Positions 10,043-19,229 of a stretch of 64,000 nucleotides of DNA are shown here, piece by piece. Location: assembly GCF_026672545.1 (NCBI RefSeq), contig NZ_JAPPRJ010000007.1, positions 62,001 through 126,000 of the forward strand. Reading direction: 5' to 3'. The position numbers were made by a program, and so were the translations under genes. Position 1 is the stretch's first letter. Every line of letters starts with the position of its first letter. The notes under the pieces are model-generated. The model ran no database searches. It was given only the letters and a program-made list of their open reading frames with translations, and was not told the DNA's origin. The DNA is from Rhizobium sp. SL86. GTDB taxonomy: Bacteria > Pseudomonadota > Alphaproteobacteria > Rhizobiales > Rhizobiaceae.

Positions 10043-11065
10043 TTATTTGGACTTCGCGCCTTTCTTTCTTTGCGCGTAACCGGCGATCCCGATCGCGATC
10101 AGCAGGGTCGTGCCGTTGAACAGGGGCTCGACCCAGAAGCTGCCGCCGAATTGCTGGATGCCGGAAATACCGACGGCGAGGATCATCACGCCGACGATGG
10201 TGCCCCAGACATTGACGCGTCCGGGCTTGATGGTGGTGGAGCCGAGAAAGGCGCCGACAAGCGCCGGCAGCAGGAATTCCAGACCGACGGAGGCCTGGCC
10301 GATGCGCAGCTTCGAGGCGAGCAACACGCCGGCAAGTGCGGTCATCAGACCTGAGGTGACAAACGCGCCGATGACGAACTTGCGCGTCGGGATACCGTTG
10401 AGTTCGGCCGCCCGCTGATTGGCGCCGATCGCATAGAGATACCGGCCGACCGGGGTGTATTCGAGCGCGACCCAGAGTACGACCGTGATGACAAGCACGT
10501 AGATCGCGGTGATCGGGAGTCCGAAAACAAAGGTGCCGTTGATCGCATAGAAGGCATCTGGAAGCGCGCCAACCATCTGGCGACCGCCGGTATGCCAGAG
10601 CGCGAGGGCGTACAGGATCGTGCCCGTGCCAAGGGTTGCGATAAAGCTGTCGATCCGCGCAACCTCGACCAGGAGACCATTGAGCGCGCCGATCACGACA
10701 CCGAGTACCAGCACGATGGCAACCGCCACCGGCCAGGGGAAGCCGTAGAGCGTCTGCAGGCTGATCGCCAGAATATGCCAGAGAACGATGCCGTAGCCGA
10801 CCGTCAGATCGATACGGCCGGCGACCATGGGGATCATCGCCGCCAACGACAGAAGAGCGATGATCGCCTTGTCTGACAGGATGGCTCTGACATTAAGCAT
10901 GGTCGGGAATGTGGTCGGCAAAAGGATCGAGAACAGCAGGATCAGACCGAACATCAGGATGACGAGACCATAGGTGGGCGCGAGGCGCACGAGCTTGCGA
11001 CCGGGCGACAGGCCCCGCAATTCGTCCTTGGTGGGTTCAACAGCGTTGGATTGGATACCGGGCAT
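10043..11065 (-). CDS. Sugar ABC transporter permease (RbsC-like)
   Basis: The 340-residue protein is highly hydrophobic with about eight to ten predicted membrane segments and belongs to BPD_transp_2. The cytoplasmic coupling region reads VGRYLYAIGANQRAAELNGIPTRK, the family signature that contacts the ATPase (residues about 215-240), followed by LPALVGAFLGSTTIKPGRVNVWGT. It is 8 bases downstream of the ATPase gene and 28 bases upstream of the binding-protein gene. It probably works as a homodimer in the inner membrane. Confidence 0.88.
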   Translation of the reverse strand: MPGIQSNAVEPTKDELRGLSPGRKLVRLAPTYGLVILMFGLILLFSILLPTTFPTMLNVRAILSDKAIIALLSLAAMIPMVAGRIDLTVGYGIVLWHILAISLQTLYGFPWPVAVAIVLVLGVVIGALNGLLVEVARIDSFIATLGTGTILYALALWHTGGRQMVGALPDAFYAINGTFVFGLPITAIYVLVITVVLWVALEYTPVGRYLYAIGANQRAAELNGIPTRKFVIGAFVTSGLMTALAGVLLASKLRIGQASVGLEFLLPALVGAFLGSTTIKPGRVNVWGTIVGVMILAVGISGIQQFGGSFWVEPLFNGTTLLIAIGIAGYAQRKKGAKSK

Positions 11066-11073
11066 GGCGGTCC

Positions 11074-12567
11074 TCAGGCGGCTTCACCGGCCGATGCGGC
11101 CTGGATCAGGGATTCGGTTGAGAGTTCGACGCCGCTCAGCTCGGCCACGGGCAGACCGCGGCTGAAGACGATGGCGCGATGGCAGATATTGGCAGTCTCT
11201 TCGAAATCAGTGGACACAACGAGGACGCCCATGCCGCTTGCGAGAGCCTGATAGAGAAGATGATAGATCTCGGCCTTGGCCCCGACATCGACGCCGGCGG
11301 TCGGATCTTCCGCAATCAGCAGCCGGCGACCAGAATCAAGCCAGCGTCCAACGACAACCTTCTGCTGATTGCCACCCGACAGCGCCTCGATGGCGAGCGT
11401 CGGATCATTGGGCGAGAGGCCGACACGGCGGCCCAGTTCATGGGCGAGTTCATCTTCGGTCTTAGGCGACAGCAGACTGAGCAGACGTCGCCCCGTGGCC
11501 GAGGGATTTAGAAACGCGTTTTCTCGGATGGAGAGTCCCGGCGCGACACTTTCGGCAATACGGTCTCGCGCCACGAGGCCGATGCCCGAGCGCATCGCGG
11601 CACCGGCGTCTTTCAAGTCTGGCGCAACGCCGTTCAGCACAATCTTTCCGGCATGCGGGATGAGGCCGAAAAGGGCGCGACCGACATCCTCGTGACCGGC
11701 CCCGCGAAGGCCCGCGAGACCCAGCAGCTCGCCGCGCCGGATCTCGAAGCTGACAGGGCCGACTGCACCTGTTGCGAGACTTGAAACTTTGAGGATCGCC
11801 GGCCCTTCAAGAATGGCAGGCCGGGCAATCTCGCGCGCTTTTCTGCCAACGATAAGACCAACCAGTTCCTCCGGCGTCGTATGTTCGATCGAACGCATCC
11901 CGACCATCTGCCCGTCGCGCAGCACGGCGACCCGATCGGCGATACGGAAAATCTCATCCAACCGGTGGCTGACATAGATCATGCCGACGCCGCGGGCTTT
12001 CAGCGGACGGAGGGCTGCAAACAGCCGCTCCACCTCATCGGCTGGCAGGCTGGCGGTCGGCTCGTCGAGCACAAGGTAATCGCAATCGGCGGCAAGCGCA
12101 CGGGCGATGGCGACCAGGGATTTCTGCGTTCGGGCGAGACTGGAAACCCGCGCAGTTGCTGAAAAATCGGCTTCGACCAGCGCCAGCGCCTTGTCGGCCA
12201 GAGCCTCGGTCGCAGCCCAATCGATCCGACGGCCCTTCTTCACATAGCCGAGCGACAGGGCAATGTTTTCGGCAACACTCATCCACTCGATCAGACCGAG
12301 ATCCTGGTGGATGAAGGCGACCTTCTGGCCGCCGGCCTTGCCGGCCTCATGGGCGTAAGGAATGCCATCGATGAAGACGCCGCCCTCGTCGGGGCGGTGG
12401 ATGCCGCCGAGGACCTTGATGAGCGTCGATTTGCCGGCTCCGTTCTCGCCGAGCAGGGCGACGATTTCGCCACGCTCGACCTTCAGCGAAACACCCTTGA
12501 GGGCTTGCGTGCCACCGAAGGACTTCACGATTCGATCGAAAAGCAGGCCGTCTGCGGACGGTTGCAT
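11074..12567 (-). CDS. Sugar ABC transporter ATP-binding protein (RbsA-like, two domains)
   Basis: The 497-residue protein has two nucleotide-binding domains. The first has Walker A GENGAGKST near residue 40 and Walker B LVLDEPTASLPADE, but its signature reads SSLARTQKSLVAIARAL rather than LSGGQ. The second has the usual degenerate P-loop region (LGLAGLRGAGHEDVG), a good LSGGNQQKVVVGRWL signature near 400 and IAEDPTAGVDVGAK. This asymmetry is normal for the CUT2 family. It is the first gene of the operon and is read away from the LacI gene at 12719, with operator-like palindromes between them. Confidence 0.9.
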   Translation of the reverse strand: MQPSADGLLFDRIVKSFGGTQALKGVSLKVERGEIVALLGENGAGKSTLIKVLGGIHRPDEGGVFIDGIPYAHEAGKAGGQKVAFIHQDLGLIEWMSVAENIALSLGYVKKGRRIDWAATEALADKALALVEADFSATARVSSLARTQKSLVAIARALAADCDYLVLDEPTASLPADEVERLFAALRPLKARGVGMIYVSHRLDEIFRIADRVAVLRDGQMVGMRSIEHTTPEELVGLIVGRKAREIARPAILEGPAILKVSSLATGAVGPVSFEIRRGELLGLAGLRGAGHEDVGRALFGLIPHAGKIVLNGVAPDLKDAGAAMRSGIGLVARDRIAESVAPGLSIRENAFLNPSATGRRLLSLLSPKTEDELAHELGRRVGLSPNDPTLAIEALSGGNQQKVVVGRWLDSGRRLLIAEDPTAGVDVGAKAEIYHLLYQALASGMGVLVVSTDFEETANICHRAIVFSRGLPVAELSGVELSTESLIQAASAGEAA

Positions 12568-12610
12568 ACTGTGTCTCCTCCCATGCCCGGATCCAGATCT
12601 TGCGTCAGGT

Positions 12611-12620
12611 TTACCGGTAA
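12611..12620. promoter_or_regulatory. LacI-type operator candidate (TTACCGGTAA)
   Basis: A perfect 10-bp palindrome with a central CpG lies 44 bases upstream of the minus-strand ATPase start. Its spacing and outer bases (GTTTACCGGTAACG) resemble the GTTATCGATAAC palindrome found 50 bases away. It is in the divergent region shared with the LacI gene. Confidence 0.5.
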
Positions 12621-12662
12621 CGTAATCAACCTACTTGCATCATTTGCCGAGTCAAGAAAAAA

Positions 12663-12674
12663 GTTATCGATAAC
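12663..12674. promoter_or_regulatory. LacI-type operator GTTATCGATAAC
   Basis: A perfect 12-bp palindrome lies between the divergent ABC operon (ATG 12567, minus) and the LacI gene (ATG 12719, plus). The same word recurs exactly at 16669-16680 and with small changes at 19230, 23138 and 23157, each time in front of a gene of this island. The central CG is typical for GntR/IdnR-like LacI proteins. Confidence 0.7.
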
Positions 12675-12718
12675 ATGAACTGTCTCACCAGCGCCGATTC
12701 ACGAGGACGGCGCACCCG

Positions 12719-13714
12719 ATGAAGGCCAATCTGGAAGACATCGCCCGGGCCGCGGGCGTGTCCAAGATGACGGTAAGCCGCGTGCTACGCGACGGGTCGG
12801 GCTTCTCCGATCAGACCCGCCGGAAGGTCATGGAGATCGCCGCGCAACTGGGCTACGTCCCGAACCGGCTTGCCGCCGCCTTCGGCTCGGACCAGGCGGA
12901 AACCCTGGTCGGCATGTGTGTCCCGCGCCTGACATCGGGCCTGTTCGGGCATGTGCTCGATGGCGTCGACCGGGCGCTTGGACGCCTCGGCTATCAGCTG
13001 ATCATCGGCGCTAACGATCATTCGATGATCGAGGAGGAAGCCTGGATCCGACAGGTCGTCAGCTGGCGTCCTGCGGGCCTCATTCTCTCAGGCCGCCACC
13101 ATACGCCCGGCACGATTGAGCTCCTGCGCAGTGCCGCTGTACCTGTCGTCGAGATCTGGGATCTGACCACCAGCCCGATCGATATGGCCGTCGGCTTTTC
13201 CCATACCGACTGCGGCGCCGAAATGGCCCGGCACCTCCTGGCGCGCGGCCGGCGCAAGGCGGGTTACGTCGGCGCGCTTGCCCGCTCCGACGTCATGGGT
13301 CAGGCACGTTTCGAAGGCTTTCGCGACTCGCTCGCCCGTGCCGGACATCCGCTCGTCGATGCCGAGATGCTGCACGACGCGCCGGGCTTCTATGCCGGCT
13401 ATTATGGGCTGGAAACCTTGCTCAGCCGGAAGAACGACTTCGACGTCGTCTATTTCCACAATGACGAGATGGCGATCGGCGGTCTTGCCTTCTGTCAGTC
13501 CCGCGGCTTGAGCGTGCCCGATGATATCGGCATCGCCGGCTGGGGTGGGATGGAGGCAGCATCCATCCTGCAGAAGCGCCTCACCACGACCGTCGTGCCG
13601 ACGACCAGCATCGGCAAGGCGGCGGCAGAGGCGCTTGTGGCCAAGCTAAAGGGCGAACCAGTCCAGACCGTCACCTTCGTGCCGACAAGGCTGGTACCCG
13701 GCGAGACGCTCTAA
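12719..13714 (+). CDS. LacI-family transcriptional regulator
   Basis: The 331-residue protein begins with the LacI headpiece: NLEDIARAAGVSKMTVSRVL (residues 3-22) is the helix-turn-helix and YVPNRLAAAF is the hinge helix. The remainder is a periplasmic-binding-protein-like sensor domain with a VSWRPAGLILSGRHHTPGT segment. It closely resembles gluconate-type repressors. It is read divergently from the RbsABC-like operon, with a perfect palindrome in between, so it probably controls that operon and perhaps itself. It is one of three LacI proteins in this island. Confidence 0.9.
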   Translation: MKANLEDIARAAGVSKMTVSRVLRDGSGFSDQTRRKVMEIAAQLGYVPNRLAAAFGSDQAETLVGMCVPRLTSGLFGHVLDGVDRALGRLGYQLIIGANDHSMIEEEAWIRQVVSWRPAGLILSGRHHTPGTIELLRSAAVPVVEIWDLTTSPIDMAVGFSHTDCGAEMARHLLARGRRKAGYVGALARSDVMGQARFEGFRDSLARAGHPLVDAEMLHDAPGFYAGYYGLETLLSRKNDFDVVYFHNDEMAIGGLAFCQSRGLSVPDDIGIAGWGGMEAASILQKRLTTTVVPTTSIGKAAAEALVAKLKGEPVQTVTFVPTRLVPGETL

Positions 13715-13729
13715 GGCACCAAACCTTCC

Positions 13730-14620
13730 TTATGGGGTCTGGTTGCCGCGACGGTTAAGCACCACCGAATAGAGGCTCGTGGTCGCTGTGATGAACAACC
13801 GATGCTTCGAGTGACCGCCGAAGCAGAGGTTCGACACCAGTTCCGGCACCAGGATCTTGCCCATCAGGTGACCATCCGGCGCAATACAGTGTACCCCGTC
13901 AGCCGCGGAGGACCAGAGGTTTCCATCGCAGTCCACCCGCATGCCGTCAGCGCAACCGGGCGTAATCACATGGAAGATCCGCCCATTGACCGGCCGGCCA
14001 TCGACCATGTCGAACACGCGGATATGCTGCGGATCGGAAGAGAACATGCGCCCTGTATCCGCCACATAGAGACGGCTGCCATCGGGGCTAAAGGCGAGGC
14101 CATTTGGCCCCTGCATGTCGGTGATCACAGCTTCGATGCCGCCATCCGGCGACACCCGGTAGACCGTACAGGGCAGCTCCTGCTCTGCCTTTGCGCCCTC
14201 GTAATTGGTCATGATCCCGTAATGCGGATCGCTGAACCAGATGGCATCATCGGGAGCAACGATGACATCGTTCGGACTGTTGAGACGCTTGCCTTGATAG
14301 CTGTCGGCGATAACCGTGATAGACCCGTCCCATTCGGTCCGCGTCACCCGGCGCGTTCCATGCTCGCAGCTGACGAGACGGCCCTGCCGGTCTCGTGTAT
14401 GGCCGTTCGCAAAGTTCGAGGGCTGGCGATAGGTGGTGACGCCATCCTCGCTCCAGCGGACGATGCGGTTGTTGGGAATGTCGGAAAACAGCAGGCAGCC
14501 GGCATCGCCGAACCACACCGGCCCTTCCGTCCAGTCAAACCCGGTCGCCAGCCGCTTTACCGGCGCATTGCCGAGCACATAGGTGGCGAAGATCGGATCG
14601 ATGACTTCAAAAAACGACAT
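13730..14620 (-). CDS. SMP-30/gluconolactonase family lactonase
   Basis: The 296-residue protein is a six-bladed beta-propeller of the SMP-30/gluconolaconase/LRE family. Visible signatures are FDWTEGPVWF (metal-binding Glu), LNSPNDVIVAPDDAIWFSDP (metal-binding Asn and Asp), GPNGLAFSPDGSRLYVADTG and GCADGMRVDCDGNLWSSAADG. These enzymes hydrolyse sugar lactones to sugar acids in a divalent-metal-dependent reaction. No clear signal peptide is present, so it is cytoplasmic. It follows the idnD-like gene in the same minus-strand operon and would feed gluconate or a related acid into the pathway. Confidence 0.87.
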   Translation of the reverse strand: MSFFEVIDPIFATYVLGNAPVKRLATGFDWTEGPVWFGDAGCLLFSDIPNNRIVRWSEDGVTTYRQPSNFANGHTRDRQGRLVSCEHGTRRVTRTEWDGSITVIADSYQGKRLNSPNDVIVAPDDAIWFSDPHYGIMTNYEGAKAEQELPCTVYRVSPDGGIEAVITDMQGPNGLAFSPDGSRLYVADTGRMFSSDPQHIRVFDMVDGRPVNGRIFHVITPGCADGMRVDCDGNLWSSAADGVHCIAPDGHLMGKILVPELVSNLCFGGHSKHRLFITATTSLYSVVLNRRGNQTP

Positions 14621-14652
14621 GGCTCATGCTCCTCCCTGAACAGTCGCCGCAC

Positions 14653-15687
14653 TTAAGCCGAAAACGCAATCTGCGCCTTCATTGCCTGGCTCCGATCCGA
14701 TGCGAGCAGAAAGCCCTTCTCGGCCTCGGCCAGCGACACGGTATGCGTGATCAGCGGCTTTACGTCGATCAAGCCTTTCCGCATCAGTTCGACACCGATG
14801 GCAAATTCCTGATGGAAGCGGAAGGAGCCTCTGAGTTCGAGCTCCTTGGCCGTGATCGCCATCATGGGCAGTGTCATATCGCCGCCCAGGCCGAGCTGCA
14901 GAATGATCCCGCGTGGCCTGAGCGCCGGAATGGCGCCTGCAAGCGCCGCAGCAACACCCGTGCACTCATAGAGCACATCGAAAGTGCCCTTGTCGCCGGC
15001 ATAGGCCGACAGCGCATCCGGCTCATTCGCCGTATTGATCACCCTGTCAGCCCCGACCTTTGCGGCCAGCGCCAGCGTGAAATCGGAGAGATCGGTGGCA
15101 ACGATCTCGGCAGCACCAGCGCGTCGTGCGGAGAGGATCGAGAGCACGCCAATCGGTCCGCAGCCGGTCACGAGGACCCGCTTGCCGAACAGGCTGCCCG
15201 CTCGCGTCGTGGCATGCAGGGTGACCGCCAGCGGTTCGGCCATCGCCGCCTCGCCGGCAGAAAGCCCCGTCGCATCGACGCATTGATAGGCATCCGCCAC
15301 CAGGCTTTCGCGGAAAGCGCCCTGAATGTGCGGGAAGGGCATGGCGCTGCCGTAAAAACGCATGTTGAGGCACTGGTTCTGCAGTCCCTCGCCGCAATAG
15401 CGGCACTGGCCGCAGGGCCGAGAGGGCGAAACGGCCACAAGCTGCCCGATCTCGAAGCCGGAGACACCGGGCCCGATCGCCTCGACACGAGCCGAGACCT
15501 CATGGCCAAGGATCATGGGTTCTTTCAGCCGCACCGCGCCGAAGCCGCCGTGATTGTAATAGTGCAGATCCGAACCGCAGATCCCGCCTGTCGCGAGCTT
15601 CAGCCGCAGCTGGCCGGCTTGCGGGTCTTCCACAGGGCGATCTTCGATCCGGAGATCACGGGCGGCATGAATGACGATGGCTTTCAT
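14653..15687 (-). CDS. idnD: L-idonate 5-dehydrogenase
   Basis: The 344-residue zinc-dependent medium-chain dehydrogenase would oxidise L-idonate to 5-keto-D-gluconate. GGICGSDLHYYNHGG carries the catalytic zinc Cys, MILGHEVSARVE the His-Glu pair, and CGQCRYCGEGLQNQC the four-Cys structural zinc lobe. The segment MRFYGSAMPFPHIQG is close to what I recall of E. coli IdnD and separates it from general polyol dehydrogenases. The cofactor fold is VLVTGCGPIGVL. Its ATG overlaps the stop of the preceding 2-hydroxyacid dehydrogenase by one base (TGATG), so the two are translationally coupled. A related polyol specificity cannot be excluded. Confidence 0.85.
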   Translation of the reverse strand: MKAIVIHAARDLRIEDRPVEDPQAGQLRLKLATGGICGSDLHYYNHGGFGAVRLKEPMILGHEVSARVEAIGPGVSGFEIGQLVAVSPSRPCGQCRYCGEGLQNQCLNMRFYGSAMPFPHIQGAFRESLVADAYQCVDATGLSAGEAAMAEPLAVTLHATTRAGSLFGKRVLVTGCGPIGVLSILSARRAGAAEIVATDLSDFTLALAAKVGADRVINTANEPDALSAYAGDKGTFDVLYECTGVAAALAGAIPALRPRGIILQLGLGGDMTLPMMAITAKELELRGSFRFHQEFAIGVELMRKGLIDVKPLITHTVSLAEAEKGFLLASDRSQAMKAQIAFSA

Positions 15688-16634
15688 CAGAGCACCGGAG
15701 TGAGGAGGGCTTCACCGGCGAAATGCGCGGTGAGATTGTCGCGGACGAGCTTGCCCATCGCCTTTCGAGTCTCGATGGTCCCGCTGGCATGATGGGGCTG
15801 CAGCAACACATTCGGCAGCGACAGAAAGCGCGGATTGAGATTGGGTTCGCCTTCGAAGACATCGAGGGCTGCCGAGCCAAGCTTGCCCGTCTCAAGCGCT
15901 TCCAGCAGGGCTTCTTCATCGATGTTGGAGGCGCGGCTGATATTGATCAGCATGCCCTCGGGCCCGAGCGCCTCGATCACCTTGGCACCGACAATATGCC
16001 GGGTCGCAGCCGAAGCTGCCAGCGTGACAAAGAGGAAGTCCGAACGCTCTGCGAGTGCTACAGGATCGGCGATGAATTTCCAATCCTTGGCGAAATCCTT
16101 GGCCGAGACATCGCTATAGGCAATCTCCATGTCGAAGCCGGCTAGGCGTTTGGCAACCTCGAATCCGATCCGCCCAAGGCCGAGCACCCCTGCCCTGCGT
16201 CCCCAGACGCGACGCTTCAGGGGATAGAGACCCTTGGCCGCCCAGGACCCGTCTTTCACCCAGGTTTCAGCACCGATCATCCCACGCGACTGGACCAGCA
16301 TCATCGCGACCCCGAGATCGGCGACATCGTTCGTCAGCACGTCGGGCGTATTCGTAACGCGGATTCCACGCTCCCGGCACGCGCCGAGGTCGACCGCATC
16401 AAAGCCGACGCCATAGACCGAGATGACTTCGAGATTCGGGCAGGCTGCGATCGTCTGTGCATTGGCGCCGAGCTCGCCACGGGTCGCGATACCCCGGATT
16501 TTCTGCCCGACCTCGGCCAGGAAGGCAGCCTTGTCGTCAGCCTCGAAGTAGCGATGCATCTGGAAGCTTTGCTCCAGCGGCACCTGGTCCCAGTCCGGAT
16601 AAGGACCCATCTGCAGGATATCGGGCTTGGTCAT
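15687..16634 (-). CDS. D-isomer-specific 2-hydroxyacid dehydrogenase
   Basis: The product is 315 residues from the ATG at 16634, chosen because GGGGAGA lies upstream and the longer frame crosses the operator. The Rossmann motif is GVLGLGRIGFEVAKRL. The catalytic set is visible as the Arg in LINISRASNIDEEAL, the Glu in ALDVFEGEP and the His in LQPHHASGT. Enzymes of this type reduce glyoxylate, hydroxypyruvate or 2-keto-sugar acids with NAD(P)H. In this operon a 2-ketogluconate or 2-keto-gulonate reductase role is attractive but unproven. It is the first gene of the minus-strand operon leading to idnD and the lactonase. Confidence 0.85.
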   Translation of the reverse strand: MTKPDILQMGPYPDWDQVPLEQSFQMHRYFEADDKAAFLAEVGQKIRGIATRGELGANAQTIAACPNLEVISVYGVGFDAVDLGACRERGIRVTNTPDVLTNDVADLGVAMMLVQSRGMIGAETWVKDGSWAAKGLYPLKRRVWGRRAGVLGLGRIGFEVAKRLAGFDMEIAYSDVSAKDFAKDWKFIADPVALAERSDFLFVTLAASAATRHIVGAKVIEALGPEGMLINISRASNIDEEALLEALETGKLGSAALDVFEGEPNLNPRFLSLPNVLLQPHHASGTIETRKAMGKLVRDNLTAHFAGEALLTPVL

Positions 16635-16668
16635 GATGTCTCTCCCCAGGGATGCTTGACTTTCGATT

Positions 16669-16680
16669 GTTATCGATAAC
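16669..16680. promoter_or_regulatory. LacI-type operator GTTATCGATAAC
   Basis: This perfect 12-bp palindrome is identical to the one at 12663-12674. It lies 35 bases upstream of the minus-strand 2-hydroxyacid dehydrogenase start and 52 bases upstream of the plus-strand SDR start, so one bound repressor could control both divergent operons. Confidence 0.72.
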
Positions 16681-16731
16681 ATATACAAATCATCCGACGC
16701 TTGTCGAGAGCGAAACTGAAGGGAGTAAACC

Positions 16732-17487
16732 GTGGCACTGAACCTGTTCGACCTGAAGGGCAAGCGCGCTCTGATCACCGGATCCTCGCAAGGGATCGGC
16801 TTTGCGCTGGCAGAGGGTCTCAAGGCTGCCGGCGCCGAGATCGTCCTCAACGGCCGCGACGAGGCAAAACTCAAGGATGCGGCCGCACGGATCGAGGGTG
16901 CCGACCAGCTCGCTTTCGATGCGACGGACCACAATGCTGTGCGCGCGACCGTCGATGCCTACGAGGCCTCCGGCAAGGGCATCGACATCCTCGTCAACAA
17001 TGCCGGCATGCAGCATCGCGCACCACTCGAAGACTTCCCCGCCGACGCTTTTGAGCGCCTGCTGCAGACCAATATCGCCAGCGTCTTCCATGTCGGCCAG
17101 GCCGTTGCCCGCCACATGATCACCCGTGGTCGCGGCAAGATCATCAATATCGCCAGCGTCCAGACCGCACTCGCCCGCCCCTCGATTGCCCCTTACACCG
17201 CGACCAAGGGCGCGGTCGGCAACCTGACCAAGGGCATGGCCACCGACTGGGCCAAGCACGGCCTGAACTGCAACGCGATTGCACCCGGTTATTTCGACAC
17301 GCCGCTGAATGCAGCTCTCGTCGCCGACCCGACCTTCTCGGCCTGGCTCGAAAAACGCACGCCGGCCGGCCGGTGGGGCAAGGTCGAGGAATTGCAGGGC
17401 GCATGCATCTTCCTCGCTTCCGATGCATCCAGCTTCGTCAACGGACATATCCTTTATGTCGACGGCGGGATCACGGCATCGCTATGA
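16732..17487 (+). CDS. idnO: Gluconate 5-dehydrogenase-like SDR
   Basis: The 251-residue short-chain dehydrogenase starts at a GTG with GGGAG upstream. It has the NAD(P) motif TGSSQGIGFALAEGL (residues 16-30), NNAGMQHR, and the Ser-Tyr-Lys set in NIASVQTALARPSIAPYTATKG. The lineup with IdnD, gluconokinase and lactonase points to reduction of 5-ketogluconate to D-gluconate. Its last four bases overlap the next start (ATGA), so it is coupled to the gluconokinase. Substrate is assigned from context plus family resemblance. Confidence 0.8.
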   Translation: MALNLFDLKGKRALITGSSQGIGFALAEGLKAAGAEIVLNGRDEAKLKDAAARIEGADQLAFDATDHNAVRATVDAYEASGKGIDILVNNAGMQHRAPLEDFPADAFERLLQTNIASVFHVGQAVARHMITRGRGKIINIASVQTALARPSIAPYTATKGAVGNLTKGMATDWAKHGLNCNAIAPGYFDTPLNAALVADPTFSAWLEKRTPAGRWGKVEELQGACIFLASDASSFVNGHILYVDGGITASL

Positions 17488-17981
17488 GCTTGCGTCTGGT
17501 CATCATGGGCGTGGCAGGCTGCGGCAAGTCGAGCGTCGGCGCCGCTCTGTCCGAACAGCTTGATATCCCATACCGCGACGGCGACGATCTCCACAGCACC
17601 GAAGCCGTCGAGAAGATGCGGGCAGGTATTCCGCTTGACGATGACGACCGCTGGCCCTGGCTCGATCGGATTGCCGACACACTGAGAAGCGAGGCGCCGC
17701 TGATCATCGGCTGCTCTGCGCTTCGGCGCGTTTACCGCGACAGAATTCGCGCTGGCGCTGGCGGAGAGGTGACATTCGTCCATCTCGCGGGCGACCGCGA
17801 TCTCATTGCATCGCGCATGGCCTCCCGCGCCGGCCACTACATGCCCCTGTCACTGCTCGACAGCCAGTTCGCGACCCTGGAAAAGCCAGGGCCGGACGAA
17901 GCCATCGAAGTGACGATCGACCAACCGATGGCAAATATCGTCGGCGAGGTCCTGTCTAATCTCGGAGGAAGCCCGCAATGA
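17484..17981 (+). CDS. gntK: Gluconokinase
   Basis: The 165-residue protein starts at the ATG at 17484 inside the ATGA overlap. It has the P-loop GVAGCGKSS at residues 9-17, and DGDDLHSTEAVEKMRAGIPL plus DDDRWPWL, which are diagnostic for the GntK/IdnK gluconokinases. It phosphorylates D-gluconate to 6-phosphogluconate, feeding the Entner-Doudoroff or pentose phosphate route. Length is as expected for the family. It overlaps the next gene by the same ATGA arrangement. Confidence 0.9.
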   Translation: MSLRLVIMGVAGCGKSSVGAALSEQLDIPYRDGDDLHSTEAVEKMRAGIPLDDDDRWPWLDRIADTLRSEAPLIIGCSALRRVYRDRIRAGAGGEVTFVHLAGDRDLIASRMASRAGHYMPLSLLDSQFATLEKPGPDEAIEVTIDQPMANIVGEVLSNLGGSPQ

Positions 17982-18865
17982 CCAACAAGATCGCCCTCAT
18001 CGGGGCCGGTGCCATGGGCGGTGCCATCGGCGCCCGCCTCACAGAGACCGGAACGGACCTGATCGTCTACGATCGTGACCCAGAAAAGATTGCAGCCCTT
18101 GTCGCAAAGGGTGCCGCTGCAGCTTCGTCGGCAGCAGATGCGGCAAGCCAGGCCAAGGCCGTTATCCTCTCGCTTAACTCGGCAGCCATCGTCCGCGCCG
18201 CCGTCTTCGGGCCGCAGGGCGTTGCCGAAGGGGCCAAGCCCGGCACGCTGATCATCGACATGTCCTCGATCGACCCGGAGACGACAAAAGCACTCGCGAC
18301 AGAAGGCGCGACCCGTGGCTTGCGCTGGGTGGACAGCCCTCTGTCCGGCGGCATTCCGAAGGCCGCGATTGGCCAGCTGACCCTGATGCAGGGCGGCGCC
18401 GAAGCCGACGTGCAGGAAACGCAGGGCATCCTGTCGAAGCTCGCCGGAAACCAGACCCATATGGGCGGTCCAGGTGCTGGACAGACCACCAAGATGATCA
18501 ATCAGGTGCTCTGCGGCCTCGGCTTCCTGGCTGTGGCCGAGGCAACCGCCCTCGCCGAAGCAGCCGGCGTCGATGTCGAGAAGATTCCGCAGGCGCTCAA
18601 AGGTGGCCGCGCCGACAGCGCACTTCTGCAGGAATACATGCCGCGCTTCGCCAGCAGGGATTACCGCCGCACCGGGCGCATCGACAACATGGTCAAGGAC
18701 CTCAACGCCGCCCAGGATCTGGCGAGGCTCACGCACACCTCGATGCCGCTGACAGCGATCTGCGCCGAAGTCCACCGCATGCTGACAGCCGCCGGCCTCG
18801 GCGGCGAGGACCAGGCCGCATTGATGGAATATTTCAAGGGACCCAACAAGGAGATTGCCCCATGA
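17978..18865 (+). CDS. 3-hydroxyisobutyrate/tartronate-semialdehyde reductase family dehydrogenase
   Basis: The 295-residue protein has the N-terminal Rossmann motif IGAGAMGGAIGARL, the substrate segment DSPLSGGIPKAAIGQLTLMQGG and the catalytic Lys in GQTTKMINQVL. This order is typical of beta-hydroxyacid dehydrogenases such as GarR, 3-hydroxyisobutyrate dehydrogenase and LtnD. In a sugar-acid operon it could handle a 2-hydroxy-3-oxo acid or oxidise a threonate-like compound. It overlaps both neighbours by ATGA and is therefore part of the idnO-gntK operon. The precise substrate cannot be read. Confidence 0.8.
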   Translation: MTNKIALIGAGAMGGAIGARLTETGTDLIVYDRDPEKIAALVAKGAAAASSAADAASQAKAVILSLNSAAIVRAAVFGPQGVAEGAKPGTLIIDMSSIDPETTKALATEGATRGLRWVDSPLSGGIPKAAIGQLTLMQGGAEADVQETQGILSKLAGNQTHMGGPGAGQTTKMINQVLCGLGFLAVAEATALAEAAGVDVEKIPQALKGGRADSALLQEYMPRFASRDYRRTGRIDNMVKDLNAAQDLARLTHTSMPLTAICAEVHRMLTAAGLGGEDQAALMEYFKGPNKEIAP

Positions 18866-19197
18866 TCACCCGCTACGCATTGTTCGACGGCAAGATCCAT
18901 GAAGGACAGACGGAGGCTTTCCGCGCCGCCGTCCTCGCCGAAATCCTGCCGAAATGGCGCCAGTTCCCCGGCGCCCTCTCCGTCCGCGTCACCTTCGCCG
19001 AAAGTCGCGATGACGGCGCACCGGAATATCCGATGATCCTCGCCATCAGCTATCCAGATCTGCCGAGCGTAGACGCAGCCCTTGCGAGCCACGTTCGCAC
19101 CGAGGCGAGGGCCGCGACCGAGTCCGTCCTGGAGCGCTTCTTCACTGGCTCGATCCATCATCACGTCACAACGGCGCATGAATACACGCCCCTGTGA
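18862..19197 (+). CDS. Small dimeric alpha-beta barrel protein (EthD-like)
   Basis: The 111-residue product begins MITRYALFDGKIHEGQTEAF and contains LPKWRQFPGALSVRVTF, a strand-helix pattern like EthD, Dabb or monooxygenase-like ferredoxin-fold proteins. No catalytic residue can be named. The start overlaps the previous stop (ATGA) and coding composition matches the operon, so it is a real gene. A role as isomerase, mutarotase-like or accessory protein for a sugar-acid intermediate is only a guess. Confidence 0.65.
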   Translation: MITRYALFDGKIHEGQTEAFRAAVLAEILPKWRQFPGALSVRVTFAESRDDGAPEYPMILAISYPDLPSVDAALASHVRTEARAATESVLERFFTGSIHHHVTTAHEYTPL

Positions 19198-19229
19198 TCT
19201 AACCCTGCAGAGACTGGATTTTCGCCAGA